A DNA stretch of 64,000 nucleotides from Manihot esculenta (taxonomy: Eukaryota; Streptophyta; Magnoliopsida; Malpighiales; Euphorbiaceae). Numbering within the stretch: the first letter of the stretch is position 1; every line of letters starts with the position of its first letter. The notes beneath the pieces are model-generated. The model did not search any database. It saw only the letters and a program-made list of their open reading frames with translations, and had not been told where the DNA came from. Positions 26,532 through 39,849 of this stretch are shown one piece after another. The stretch is from assembly GCF_001659605.2 (NCBI RefSeq), contig NC_035170.2, positions 31,662,020-31,726,019 of the forward strand, written 5' to 3'. Position numbers and translations under genes: made by a program.

Positions 26532-29500
26532 ATGCGAGGAACTCGTCGATCGGCTAGATTGACTAGAGTGCCACCGGAGGATGAGGGCACGAGCGCCCGT
26601 CCTCCAGCATTGCCAAGGGCAATGTCAAGTAGGTCCAACAGGGACAGAGCAGTGGGAGACCCTAGAAGGTCTCTGGATCTGGGTAGAAATAGATCAGTAA
26701 GAGGAACGGTTCAAGGAGGCAGGTCAGTGGATGTGGGAGAAGAGATGGAAGTGGACCAGAGGAGGGATGGTAGTCTTGGTGTGAGCATGCCAGAAGAGGG
26801 CATGGGTGAGTCTCAGGGAGGCACTCAGGCCTCGGGGTTTGTTCCACCACCCCAGTACCCACCTTTTTCACCATACCCCGGGTATTCGATGGGAGGTACA
26901 TCGGATTACCCCAGTTTTAATCCTTACCCTTCTCACATGTCATACCCACCTTTCTACCCACAGTATCCACAGTACCCTATGTACCCACCTCCATCCTTCC
27001 ATCCAGGCACAGCAAACCCTATTCCAGGGGATGCCGCACCTCCACCACCAGCAGAAACCACAGTTCCAGAAACCCTAATACCTCAACCTACCTCATCTAG
27101 AGGGAGCAAGGCCAAGATGACCGACTATATGAAGTTGGGTGCTCCCCAGTTTGATACCGGTGATGATCCGTTTGTGTACCTGGAGAAGGTCAAAACAATT
27201 ACAGATGAGATAGGTGCTGATGACAGCAGAGCCATTCAGATGGCTGGTTTCACCCTGAAATGCAAAAAAAGCCCGTGAGTGGTTCAAGGGCTATGTGAAA
27301 CCGAGGGTGGACAGTCTTTCATGGGAGGAGTTTGCGAATGAGTTCGCAGGATGGGCTTTCCCTGACAGTTCAAGGGAGCTGAAGATGATTGAGTTTGAAC
27401 AGCTGAAGCAGACAGATAAAATGGGTGTCGATGAGTACACCGACAAGTTCTTAGAGTTGTTGCCGTTTGCTGGGCAACATCTGGACACAGATCCGAAGAA
27501 GTCAAGGAGGTATATCATGAGGCTCAATTCCAGGTATTCCTCTTTGATTCAGTCAGCTGATAGAGAAAGTTTCCATGCCATTATAGACATGGCCAGGAGA
27601 ATGGAGGCTAGTGCCATAATGGAGGGAAAAGTCAAGCAGTCAGTGGCACAACCTTCTGGTTCCAAGACCCCAGGTGGGGGAAGGATAGACCCTTCATCCT
27701 TGAGTTCAGCTAGTAAGAAGTGGGACAGTACCACTAAGAAACCAAAGAAGAATAAGTTCTGGAGCAAGATCAAGTCAGGTCTGGGATTAGGAAGTGGCTC
27801 AAGCTCTGGGGCTGATAATGCAGTGTGTGCAAGGTGTGGTAAGCTACACAGAGGGGTATGCCGGTTTGGGACGACAGCCTGCTACAGGTGTGGGCAAGAG
27901 GGACACATGTCTTGGGAGTGTCCGAGAGCAGTTCCTACGGCACAGCCCCAGCAGACAGCTTCGGGTAGTGTGGCACAGCCAGCAGCTTCAGCCGCAACAC
28001 AGGCTAGTGGCAGAGGCCGAGGGAGAGGGTCAGCCTCTTCTTCATCAGGTTACAGAGGGGAAGGTCCGTCAGCTCCAGCACGGATCTTCACGATGACGCA
28101 GCAAGAGGCGAATGCATCCAACACCGTGGTGTCAGGTAATATCATCATTGGTTGTTCAGATGTTTATGCCTTAATGGACCCGGGTGCAACCCATTCTTTT
28201 GTTTCTCCGAGAGCGGTCGAGAGGTTGGGTTTGATGGTCTCTGGGTTAGAGTGTCCCCTATGGGTCAGTGGACCCAAGTGTGACCCGTCAGTGGCAGAGT
28301 CAGTCTGCCAGTACAGTCCAGTTTTTATAGAGGGAAGATGCCTATCCGCCGACCTAGTGGTTCTAGACTTGACAGATTTTGACGTCATTCTAGGGATGGA
28401 TTGGCTATCTACCCATGGTGCTACCTTGGATTGCAGAGACAAGGTAGTTAAGTTCAGATGTCAGGATGGGTCAGAGGTTGTCTTTAGAGGAGACAGGGGG
28501 AGTACACCTAGAGGTTTGATATCAGCCCTACAGGCTCGTAGGCTGCTCAGGAGGGGTTGTCAGGGTTATCTAGCTCATGTGAGAGAGCTAGACAGAGATG
28601 TCAGAGAGCCCGCCTCAGTGCCTGTGGTTAGAGAGTTCTTAGATGTTTTCCCAGACGAGCTGCCAGGTTTACCGCCTCCTAGGGAGATAGAGTTCGAGAT
28701 AGAATTGATGCCAGGAACCAGACCGATCTCTATCCCTCCCTACAGGATGGCGCCAGCAGAGCTGAAGGAGCTTAAGGAACAGTTACAAGAGCTGGTAGAT
28801 AAGGGTTTCATCCGACCGAGTACCTCGCCTTGGGGTGCTCCAGTGTTGTTCGTGAAAAAGAAGGATGGATCCCTCAGACTTTGTATCGACTACAGACAGT
28901 TGAACAAGGTCACTACCAAGAACAAGTACCCGTTGCCTAGGATCGTTGATCTATTCGACCAGCTAGCAGGAGCAGGTTGTTTCTCCAAGATAGATCTGAG
29001 ATCTGGGTATCATCAGCTGAGGATCAGAGATGAAGACGTGCCGAAGACAACATTCAGGACCAGATATGGGCATTTTGAGTTCCTAGTGATGCCGTTCGGG
29101 TTAACAAACGCCCCTGCAGCATTCATGGATCTCATGAACAGAGTATTTAGCCAATACCTGGATCACTTCGTTATTGTCTTCATAGATGATATCTTAGTGT
29201 ATTCCAGAAATGCAGAAGAGCATGCCCATCATCTGCGGTTGGTCTTGCAGACTTTGAGGGAACATGGCTTGTATGCCAAGTTCTCTAAATGTGAGTTCTG
29301 GCTGAGGAGCATTTCGTTCTTGGGGCATGTAGTGTCAGAGAATGGTATTGAGGTGGACCCAAGAAGACAGAAACTGTGGCTAACTGGCCTAGACCCACTT
29401 CAGTGACAGAGATTAGAAGTTTCTTGGGTTTGGCTGGTTACTACAAGAGGTTCGTTCAGGACTTCTCAAAGATAGCAGCTCCTCTGACCAGGTTAACCAG

Positions 29501-31520
29501 GAAGAATCAGAAATTTCTGTGGACCGACCTGTGCGAAGAGAGTTTTGAAGAGCTTAAGAAGAGGTTGACTTCAGCACCAGTTTTAGCTCTGTCATCTAGT
29601 GATGAGGACTTTGCAGTCTTTTGTGATGCGTCCCGTGTGGGACTGGGTTGTGTACTGATGCAGAATGAGAGGGTGATTGCTTATGCTTCTAGGCAGCTGA
29701 AGAAGCATGAGTTGAATTACCCCACACATGACCTTGAGATGGCAGCAGTAATCTTTGCACTCAAGATGTGGAGGCACTACCTCTATGGGGTAAAATGTGA
29801 GATCTTTACAGATCATAAGAGCCTGCAGTACATCCTGAGTCAAAGAGATTTGAACTTGAGACAGAGGAGATGGGTGGAGCTGCTGAGTGACTATGATTGC
29901 AAGATTCAGTATCATCCGGGTAAGGCGAATGTCGTGGCAGACGCCCTAAGCCGGAAGTCACTAGGCAGTTTATCCCACATATCGGCAGAGAGGAGGCCAG
30001 TGGTGAAGGAGTTCTACAAGCTTATTGAGGAAGGTCTACAGATGGAGTTGTCTGGTACAGGTACCTTGGTGGCCCAGATGAGAGTAGCACCTGTATTTCT
30101 GGAGCAGGTGGCTCAGAAACAGCATGAGGACCCGGAATTAGTAAAGATTGCCAGGACTGTTCAGTCAGGCAATGGTAGTGAGTTCAGATTCGACAGCAAG
30201 GGGATCCTCCGCTATGGGAGCAGATTATGTGTACCAGATGACATAGGGCTAAAAGGAGACATTATGAGAGAGGCTCATAATGCAAGATACAGCATTCACC
30301 CCGGAGCCACCAAGATGTATCAAGATTTGAAGAAAGTTTATTGGTGGCCAGCTATGAAGAGAGAAGTGGCACAGTTTGTGTCAGCCTGCGAAGTTTGTCA
30401 GAGGGTGAAGCTGGAACATCAGAAGCCGGCTGGAATGCTTAACCCGCTACCTATTCCAGAGTGGAAATGGGAAAATATAGCTATGGACTTCGTAGTGGGG
30501 TTACCGGCAGCGTCCAACAGATTGGACTCCATATGGGTGATTGTGGACAGACTCACCAAATCTGCTCACTTCATCCCTGTCAGGAGTGGCTACTCTGTGG
30601 ACAAGTTGGCGCAGGTGTATGTAGATGAGATAGTCAGACTGCATGGGGTTCCTGTTTCTATAGTGTCAGATAGAGGGCCCCAGTTCACCTCCAGGTTTTG
30701 GCGGAGTCTGCAGAATGCCATGGGTACTAGGTTGGATTTCAGTACTGCCTTCCACCCCCAGACTGATGGACAGTCAGAAAGGACCATCCAGACTATAGAG
30801 GATATGCTCAGGATGTGTGTGCTGGACTTTGGCGGTTCTTGGAGGCAGCATCTACCTTTGGTGGAGTTTGCCTACAACAACAGCCATCATGCTAGCATCG
30901 GGATGGCTCCATATGAAGCTTTGTATGGAAGGAAGTGCAGATCACCTGTTTGCTGGGAGGAAGTTGGAGAGAAGGCCTTGGCAGGGTCTGAGCTAGTAGA
31001 GATTACCAGCAGGGTGGTACCCATAATCAGAGAGAGAATCAAGACTGCTGCAAGCAGACAGAAGAGTTATGCAGACGTCCGCAGGAGACAGTTAGAGTTT
31101 CAGGAGGGGGATCTGGTATTGCTCAAGGTGTCTCCAATGAAGGGAGTGGTTCGCTTCGGGAAGAAAGGTAAACTAGCCCCACGATACATCGGACCCTTTG
31201 AAATCTTGCAAAAGATTGGGAATGTATCGTACAAGCTGGATTTACCCGCTTCAATGGCAAGAATCCATCCGGTTTTCCATGTTTCGATGTTGAGGAAGTT
31301 TGTGTCAGATCCGAGCAAGGTTCTTAGTGAGCCTGATGTGGAGGTCCAAGAGGATCTCACCTATGTTGAACAGCCAGTACGGATCATAGACACCCAGATC
31401 AGAAAGTTAAGAAACAAGGAAATCCCGATGGTGAAAGTCCTGTGGAACCACCACAACTTGGAAGAGTGCACTTGGGAGACACGGGAGTCTATGCTCCAGC
31501 AGTACCCTCATCTCTTTTAA
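26532..31520 (+). pseudogene. Element C gag-pol with two frameshifts
   Basis: The same polyprotein as in element D, starting at the ATG at 26532 ([15 protein letters not shown]). The first break is near 27266-27275, where an A-run is one base longer than in D and the gag frame ends at 27278. The second is near 29357, where one C of a C-run is missing after the RT domain. Between the breaks the frame carries the CCHC knuckle ([14 protein letters not shown]), the protease (MDPGATHS) and RT with [11 protein letters not shown]; after the second come RNase H, integrase and chromodomain to the stop at 31520. Non-functional as a single polyprotein, although each block is otherwise open. Confidence 0.93.
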
Positions 31521-31592
31521 GGTTGGATCCCTATGTGTTGATGTGCTATATATGTATGTTATATGTTTGCCTTGTTAGGTGTTGTTTGGTGA

Positions 31593-31627
31593 ACATTCGG
31601 GGACGAATGTTCTTAAGGGGGGAAGAA
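31593..31627 (+). other. Element C hairpin and polypurine tract
   Basis: ACATTCGGGGACGAATGT (31593-31610) is followed by a G-rich purine run (31615-31627) that abuts the 3' LTR. Confidence 0.88.
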
Positions 31628-34032
31628 TGTAATACCCGGCTAGACTCTGGTATCGGAATTCCTACCGTCCGGTGGAATCTCGGATGTCGGAAGCCTCTAG
31701 TAGGGTAGAAACATGTTTTCATAAAATGTTTTAAAAGCATTTCATGGTTTTAAATATGAAAATTTAATGAGTTTTTGCATGAAAAGTCTTTGGAGGAAAA
31801 CCCAGGTTCGGCCGTCGAAAGTCAAGTTCGGCCGCCGAACATGCATGCGTTTTGGAGGCACGTTAGGCCCCCGAAAGCATGAGTGAGGGAAGTTCAGGTT
31901 CAGCCGCCGAAAGTCAAGTTTGGCCGCCGAACATGGCATGTGTGCGGAGGCACTTTCGGCTCCCGAACGTGGTCTGGCCAGCCACTATAAAAGGGGCACT
32001 TAGCCGAAATGGGCGAGCTTTCTCCCATTTTCGGCCACAGCTAGCTTCCGACCTCCCTCTTCCCAATCTAGTGTTCTTCCTTCAAATCCCCACCCTTTTT
32101 CTTGAGTTTTAAGCTTGCATTGAAGGTTTTGAACTTTTGAAACAAGTTTTGGAGCTTTGGGAACCCAGGAGCTCATTTTCGTGGATCTCCAAGTTTAGGT
32201 CGTCTCCCTCTCGATCTTCAAGAGGTAAGAGCCGATCTTAAGCTCCTTACATGTTTTAAGTAAGTTTTAAGTTGTTTTATGGGTAGAGATGCATGTTTAG
32301 GCTTGTTGATGAGTTTATGGGTTTTGATGTTTTGATGAACTATGTATGTTGTTTATGTGGCTTGCTTGTGTGTTGTAGTTGGGGTTTAAGTTAGTTTGAG
32401 GCCCCTAGGAGCTTGTATGCTTGAGTATGCATGTTGTAGAATAGGTTTATGCATGATTGGTGAGTTTGGAGGCAAAAATGCTTAAGGGAGCCAAGTTTCT
32501 GCCCTTTGGCAGAAACCAGGTTCGGCAGCCGAAGGGAGTTTCGGCCGCCGAACATGGCTTGGGAGGCAGCTTTAGGCTGCCGAAGCTTGCCCCCGAAAGT
32601 TGGAGTTTCGGCTCTGTCCGAGACTTTCGGCCGCCGAAGGTGCCGCCGAACATGCATGAGTTTCGCCTCTGTCTGGGAGTTTCGGCCGCCGAAGGTGCCG
32701 CCGAACCTGCCTGACTTTCGGCTCTGGAGGGACTTCCGGCCGCCGAAGGTGCCGCCGAAAGTGCCCTTCCCAGCCTTTTCTTGCATGTTTTCTAGGGATG
32801 TTTTGAGGTGTTTTTAGGAGGTTTTTGGGGGTATGTTTAGAGTTATGTTCTTGTTGTTTGGTGCCTCATTTGAGTCCACCTGTGTAGGTTCGGACCCGAG
32901 GAACCGAGACCCCCGGTTGTGAGATAGTCGTTCAGAGTCCGTTGTTAAAGCTTCAGTCGCCAGGTGAGTGGGATAACTCCCTAAGTTTCTAAGTAAAGTA
33001 ATTGAATAAATGAACAAATGAATGAATCTGAAAGCATACTCATGCATCATTAATGCCATGAAATATTCCAGGATGTTTGCATTAGAAATTCACGAATATG
33101 TTGCATTGCATAATTTGATGTTGATGTGGATGGTTGTTGGATGATCCATAGTCCTCTGATGTTATGTTATGATGATATGTTATGGAAGACCAGCGAGGCC
33201 CATTCTACGCCCCTGGTGCTATGTAAGAGAAAGACCAGCGAGGCCCATTCTACGCCCCTGGCACTTTAGAATGTTATGTTATGTAAGAGAAAGACCAGTG
33301 AGGCCCATTCTACGCCCCTGGCATTTGGAGATGTTGAGGACTAATGGTGACAATACCATCCTTTATGTGATTAGCTGTGATGTGTTGCATTTCATGAAAG
33401 CATGAATAAGAAAAAGAAAAGGTTAATTAAATTGGTGATAAGAAATAAAATGAATATTAATAATAATAATAATTATGATAAGAATAATAAAATAAATAAT
33501 AATAAACATAAAAATGGTGAAACTAAATCACATGTTTTTATCTTTCTGCTCACTGGGCTTTATAGCTCACCCCTCTCCCCTAACCCCAGTCTTGCAGGTG
33601 CAGAGTAGATAGAGAAGTCAGCTGAGTAAGAGAAGTTTATGTAATAGCCTAGTGGTGGACATGGTTTATTTGTAATGTAAAAGTTTGTTATGTAATGTAA
33701 TGAAAGTTTAGAATGTGCTTGACTGGAGTTTGTTTTAATCCCTTGTGTATATGATCCAAAAATGTTGTTATGATGTTTATGTTATCTAAGCCTATCATAT
33801 GTTATGTTACCCTTTGGAGTATTTGATGAGGACTCCAATGAGGGGTTTATGATATGTTATGTATGTGCAGGTTAGGCTTGGAAAGAAAAATTTTATTTTT
33901 TATGTATGTTGTTGATCATGTATGGGATTAAACAGGTTCACAAGATGTATGTTTGGCTTGCTACGGGTTCTGGCGGCCTTAAGCCGACCTGAATCCTAGC
34001 GCCGGTAGCGGTCCGGTTTCCGGGTCGTTACA
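31628..34032 (+). repeat. Element C 3' LTR (2405 bp)
   Basis: Same layout as the 5' copy. Differences I saw include changes inside palindromes, one single-base length difference in the short tandem repeat (33230 region), and a G for T near 33767. It ends CGTTACA, and GATAT follows. Confidence 0.95.
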
Positions 34033-34037
34033 GATAT

Positions 34038-37000
34038 GTTATGAAGCTTCACTCCAAGTATTCCTCGTTGATTCAAGCAGCAGAGAGGGAGAGTTTCCAT
34101 GCTATAGTGGATATGGCACGGAAAATGGAGGCTAGTGCTATTATACAAGAAACAGTTAAACAGTACGTGGCACAGTCTTCGGGTTCCAAACTCCCGGGGA
34201 CAAGTGATGTTAATCTCTCCCCTCTGAGCGAGGCTGTCACAAAAAGTAAGAAGGGAGACAGAGGTCTCAGAAGATCAAAGAAGAACAAGTTCTGGAATCG
34301 GATAAAGTCTGGTCTGGGATTAGGAGGTGGCTCGAGCTCAGGCACAGAAGTTGCAGAGTGTACGAGGTGCGGTAGGTCGCACAAGGGAGTCTGTCGGTTT
34401 GGGACTACGGCATGTTACAGATGCGGCCAGGAGGAGCACATAGCTCGAGAGTTCCCTAAGGCAGCTTTTATGACACCGTCCCATCAGACAACTCCAAGCA
34501 GTATGGCACAGCCATCAGCTCCAGTCATGTTTCAGGGCAGTGGTAGAGGCGGAGACAGGGGACAGCCCCTTCTTCAGCAGGTTCCCGTGGGGAAGGTCCA
34601 TCAGCTCCAGCGCGGATCTTCGCCATGACCCAGCAGGAGGCTAACACATCGAACCCGATGGGATCAGGTAATCTCACTCTGGTATGTTCTGATATGTCTG
34701 TTTTATGAACCCTGATGTTTCTCTTTTTTTTTTTTTTTTTGCTTGTGAGCCCTTGTGAGGTTGGGTTGATAGCTTATGGGTTAGAGTATCCCCTTGGGGT
34801 CAGTGCACCCAAGTGTGATCCATCTGTGGCAGAGTCAGTCTGTCGGTATAGTCAGAGTATGTGTTGTGAGTAGATGCCTTCCAGCTGACCTAGTGGTTCT
34901 AGATTTGACTGTTTGACGTCATTCTAGGGTTGGATTGGTTCTTCTACTAGTGGTACTGCCTAGTCTGCAGAGACAAGGTAGTCAGGTTCAGAGGTCAGGA
35001 TGGATCAGAGGTAGTCCTTAGAAGGGACAAAATAGGGATACCTAGAGGTTCAGTATCAACCCTATAGGCTCGTAGGTTGTTCAGGAAAAGTGGTCAGGGG
35101 TTCTAGCTTTTCAGAGAGAGTATAGCAGTCAGGTCAGGGAGCCCGCCTCAGTGCCCATTGTTAGAGAGTTTAGATGTTTCCCCAGATGAGTTCCCAGGAC
35201 TACCACCTGTCAGGGAGATAGAGTTTAAAATAGAAGTAATGCATGGAATTGGACCAATCTCTATCCCTCCCCACAGGATGGTATCAACAGAGTTAAAAGA
35301 GTTATAAGGATCAGTTGTAAGAGTTGGTAGTTAAGGGTTCCCATCTGACTGAGCACTTCGCCTTGGGGTGTTCCAGTGTTGTTATGAGGATGAAGGATGG
35401 ATCCCTAGGACTTTGTGTCGACCACTAGTCGTTGAGCAAAGTCACTACCAGAACAAGTATTTGTTACCTTGGATCGACGATCTATTTTAAGCCAACTAGC
35501 AGGAGCTGGTTGCCTTTCCAAGATAGATCTGAAGTCTAGGTACCATCAGTTAAGATCAAGGAGGAAGATGTACAGAGAACAGTGTTTAGAACCAGATATG
35601 GGCACTATGAGTTTCTAGGAATGTCGTTCGGGTTAATGAACGCCCCTACAGCATTCATGGATCTCATAAGCAGATTTTTAATCGGTTTCTGGATCACTCC
35701 GTTATTGTCTTCATTGACGGTACCTCGGTGAGTCCCAGAAATGCAGAAGAGTATGCCCATTATCTGAAATCAGGATTGCAGATCCTGAGGGAACATGGCT
35801 TGGATGCCTAGTTCTCCAATGTGAGTTCTGGTCAAGGAGCATATCCTTCTTGGGTCATGTGTGTCGGAGAAAGGAAAGTGAAGTAGACCTGAGAAAGTTG
35901 AAGTTGTAGCCGACTAGCCCAGGCCCATGGTAATGACAAAGATTAAGAACTTTTGGGTTGGGCAGGTTACCTAATGGAGGTTCATCTAGAACTTCTCTAG
36001 AGTTGCAGCTCCTATGGCCAGATGGATCAAGAAGAACCAGAGGGTGTGTGGTCTACTCAGAGTGAAGAGGGCTTTGAAAAGCCAAAGGAAATGTTCATGT
36101 CAGCACCAGTGGTGGCTCTGTCCGCCAGTGATGGAGATTTCACAGTGTCCTGTGATGCGTCCCGTGTGGGACTAGGTTGTGTGTTAATGTAAAATGGTAG
36201 GATGATTGCTTATGCTTCTAGGTAGCTAAAGAAGCATGAGTTGAATCATCTTACACATGATCCAGAGATGGCAATGGTAATACTTGCACTCAAGATGTGG
36301 AGGCGATACCTGTATAAGGTATGTGGACAGATCCTTACAGATCGAAAGAGCTTGCAATACATCTTGAGTCAAGGGAGAAGAACATGAGGTATAGGAGATG
36401 GGTAAAAACTGCGTGGTATTCGCGACTTCAAGGTTCGGTATATTCGGCTGAGGCAGATATTTCGATAGATGCCCTCAACCGGAAACCACTTGGCAGCTTA
36501 CCCCATCCCTTAGTACAGTAAGAAGAAAGCCAATAGTCAGAAGATGAGAAGAATCAGAACTGCTGTGAGTCGGCAGGAGAGTATGAAGTCGTCCGCAAGA
36601 GGCATGTAGAGTTTCAGAAGAGAAGAAGAGTTTTTGTCAGAGTGCACGGCGGAAGCGTGTTGAGGTTCTCAAGGAAGTTGAGGTTTGCTGGAGGTGTCTC
36701 CTAAAGAGAGGGTGATTCGTTATGGGCAGAAAGGTAAATCAGCTCTCGGATACATTAGACCCTTTGAAATCCTGCAAAGGATTTGGGAATGCATTCCACG
36801 AGTTAGGTTTACCCACTTCAATGGAAGAGATCCATTCGTTTTTCCATGTTTCCACGATGTATGAGTTCGTGTCGGGTCCTAGTGAGGTTCTTAAAGGAAC
36901 CAGAGGTGGAGACCGTAGAGGATCTCACCTAGGTTGAGCAGCTAGTACGGACTGCAGACACACAAGTCAGAAAGTGTGGAAACAAGGAAATCCCGATGGC

Positions 37001-37130
37001 AAAATCCCGATGGCGAAAACCCCTTAGAATCACCTTAAGATGAAAAGTTCACCGGGGAGACCGAGAGTTTATACTCCAGCAATGACCGTGTCTCTCTTTT
37101 AGGAGAGAGGTTTTTAAGTTTTGCTTGCTT
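34038..37130 (+). pseudogene. Element B gag-pol remainder, heavily decayed
   Basis: It resumes gag with MKLHSKYSSLIQAAERES directly after the C insertion and stays open to 34628, with a CCHC knuckle ending HIAREF (final Cys replaced by Phe). Beyond this only fragments in shifting frames remain: protease, RT with FIDG in place of FIDD near 35715, RNase H near 36100-36370, then a jump from the LGSLPH segment (about 36500) to the RIRTAVSRQ segment (about 36550). About 1 kb of integrase zinc finger and core is therefore deleted. A T-run of about 17 bases lies at 34724-34740. No function is expected. Confidence 0.88.
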
Positions 37131-37179
37131 GTTGATGTATGTTTGATGCTATGTTGGAGTTGCCTGTTTGTTTGTTTGA

Positions 37180-37215
37180 ACATTCGAGGACGAATGTTCT
37201 TAAAGGGGGGAAGAA
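37180..37215 (+). other. Element B hairpin and polypurine tract
   Basis: ACATTCGAGGACGAATGT (37180-37197), then a purine run to 37215, directly before the 3' LTR. Confidence 0.85.
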
Positions 37216-37317
37216 TGTAATACCCGGCTAGATTCCGGCATCGGAATCCCTACCTTCCGGCGGAATCTCCGTTGGAATGTGGAATTTTGATGATGCCAGA
37301 GTCTTCTAGAGGGGTAA
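37216..37317 (+). repeat. Element B 3' LTR, first 102 bases
   Basis: Matches the start of the B 5' LTR and stops at GGTAA, the target duplication of element D. The remainder is at 47511-49852. Confidence 0.93.
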
Positions 37318-39742
37318 TGTAACGACCCGGAAACCGGACCGCTACCGGCGCTAGGATTCAGGTCGGCTTAAGGCCGCCAGAACCCGTAGCAAGCCAAACA
37401 TACATCCTGTGAACCTGTTCAATCCCATACATGAACCAAAACATACATAAAAATTAAAACTTTTCTTTCATTCAAACATTTCTTTACCCAGCCTAGCCTG
37501 TGCATGCATAAACATAACATAAACCCCTCATTGGAGTCCTCAACAAATACTCCAATGGGGTACATAACATATAGCAGGCTTGGGTTACATAAACATCATA
37601 AAACATTTATCTCATGTATTTAAGGGATTACAACAGACTCTAGTCAAGCACACTATAAAACTTACATTACATAATATAACATACTTTTACATTATGAATA
37701 AACCATGTCCACAGCTATGCTATTACATGAACTTCTCTTACTCTTCTGACTTCTCTATCTACACGGTACCTGCAAGACTGGGGTTAGGGGAGAGGGGTGA
37801 GCTAAAAAGCCCAGTGAGTAAAAAGTAAAAACATGATATTAATTCCTCCCTTTTTAGGTATTTTATTCTTCATTTTATTATTATTATCATTTGCTTTAAT
37901 TCCACACTTTTTAGGTATATTATTATTCATTTTATTAATAACATTAAATGACATGACTTTTACTTTACATGCTTTCATGAAATGCAACACATCACATTTA
38001 ATCACATAAAGGATGGTATTGTCACCATTAGTCCTCACATCTCCAAGTGCCAGGGGCGTAGAATGGGCCTCGCTGGTCTTTCTCTTACATAACATACATA
38101 ACATAACATTCCAAAGTGCCAGGGGCGTAGAATGGGCCTCGCTGGTCTTTCTCTTACATAGTGCCAGGGGCGTAGAATGGGCCTCACTGGTCTTCCATAA
38201 CATATCATCATAACATAACATTAGAGGACTATGGATCACCCAATAACCATCCACATCAACATCAAATTATGCAATGCAACATATTCGTGAATTTCTAATG
38301 CAAACATCCTGAAACATCGCATGGCATTAATGATGCATGAGTATGCTAGCAGATTCATTCATTTGTTCATTTATTCATTACTTAAAAACTTAGGGAAATA
38401 ATCCCACTCACCTGGTGACCGAAGCTTTAACGACGGACTCTGAAAGACTATCTCACAACCGGGGGTCTCGGGTCCTCGGGTCCGAACCTACACAGGTGGA
38501 CTCAAATGAGGCACCAAACAACAAGAACATCACTCTAAACATACCCCCAAAAACCTCCTAGAAACACCTCAAAACATCATAGAAAACATGCAAGAAAAGG
38601 CTGGGAAGGGCACTTTCGGCGGCACCTTCGGCGGCCGAAAGTCCCTCCAAAGCCGAAAGTCAGGCAGGTTCGGCGGCACCTTCGGCGGCCGAAACTCCCA
38701 GACAGAGACGAAACTCATGCATGTTCGGCGGCACCTTCGGCGGCCGAAAGTCTCGGACAGAGCCGAAACTCCAACTTTCGGGGGCAAGCTTCGGCAGCCT
38801 AAAGCTGCCTCACAAGCCATGTTCGGCGGCCGAAACTCCCTTCGGCTGCCGAACCTGGTTTCTGCCAAAGGGCAGAAACTTGGCTCCTCTTGCCTCCAAG
38901 TTTCCCAAACTTCCTAATCATGCATAAAACTCTTCTACAACACTCATACATAAGCATGCAAGCTCCTAGGGGCCTCAAACTAACTTAAACCCCAACTACA
39001 ACACACAAGCAAGCCACATTGCACATAAACACACATTAAAACCATGGATTTCTCATAAAAACCCATCAAGCCTACTCATGCATTTCTACCCCAAAAACTT
39101 GCATAAAACTTACTTAAAACACATATAGAACTAGAGATCGGCTCTTACCTCTTGAAGATCGAGAGAGAAACGATCCTAGCTCGAAGATGGGGAGATTCGA
39201 GTTCTTGAACCTCAAAGCTCCAAAATTTGCTTAAACTTTAAAACTCTTCAAAAACAAGATGTAACTTGTTAAGATCTAAAGGATTTGAGGAAAAACACTT
39301 AAAATGACCATAGGAGGGCTAAAGCTTACCGTCGGCCGAAATGGGAGAGAAAACCTCGCCTGTTTCGGTCACGGGGTCCTTTATAGGGCTGGTTCTGCCA
39401 CCTTTCGGCGGCCTAACGTGCCCCCACATCTCATGCATGTTCGGCGGCCGAACATGAGGTTCGGCGGCCGAACCTTGAGTCTTTCAAACAAGGCTTTCGG
39501 AGGCCTAAAGCGCTCCCAAAACCCCACCATGTTCGGCGGCCGAACTTGACTTTCGGCGGCCGAACCTGGCAAAGCCTCCTTTGGTCTTTTTCATTAAAAA
39601 CTCAATTCCTTTTCACTTAAAAGCATAAAATACATTAAAAACATTTCATAAAACATGGTTTTACCCCTTTTAGAGGTTTCCGACATCCGAGATTCCACCG
39701 GACGGTAGGAATTCCGATACCGGAGTCTAGCCGGGTATTACA
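37318..39742 (-). repeat. Element D 3' LTR (left copy, 2425 bp)
   Basis: Reverse complement of the C-type LTR. It contains the three-copy repeat with GGGGCGTAGAATGGGCC (38047-38195), the palindrome clusters (38606-38863 and about 39400-39565) and the donor- and acceptor-like sites on the minus strand. Confidence 0.95.
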
Positions 39743-39779
39743 TTCTCCCCCCCTTAAGAACATTCGTCCCCGAATGTTC
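39743..39779 (-). other. Element D polypurine tract and hairpin
   Basis: Minus-strand purine run (39743-39755) next to the 3' LTR, preceded in element orientation by the inverted repeat at 39758-39779. Confidence 0.88.
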
Positions 39780-39849
39780 ACCAAACAACACATAACATGG
39801 CAAACATATAACATTCATACAAAGCACATCAACACATAGGGATCTAACC

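Larger units (their letters stand above)
23877..34032 (+). mobile_element. Element C: Ty3/gypsy chromovirus nested in B gag
   Basis: Complete structure with two LTRs, primer site, gag-pol region and polypurine tract, flanked by the 5-bp duplication GATAT (23872-23876 and 34033-34037). Gag of B resumes directly after it. The LTRs differ at about 15 sites by eye, many of them C/T or G/A changes at CpG. The gag-pol frame has two single-base frameshifts. Closely related to element D. Confidence 0.96.

Noticed and set aside
31442..31708. Small frame overlapping the end of element C pol and LTR start
   Set aside because: A shifted-frame shadow of the chromodomain region plus LTR sequence.
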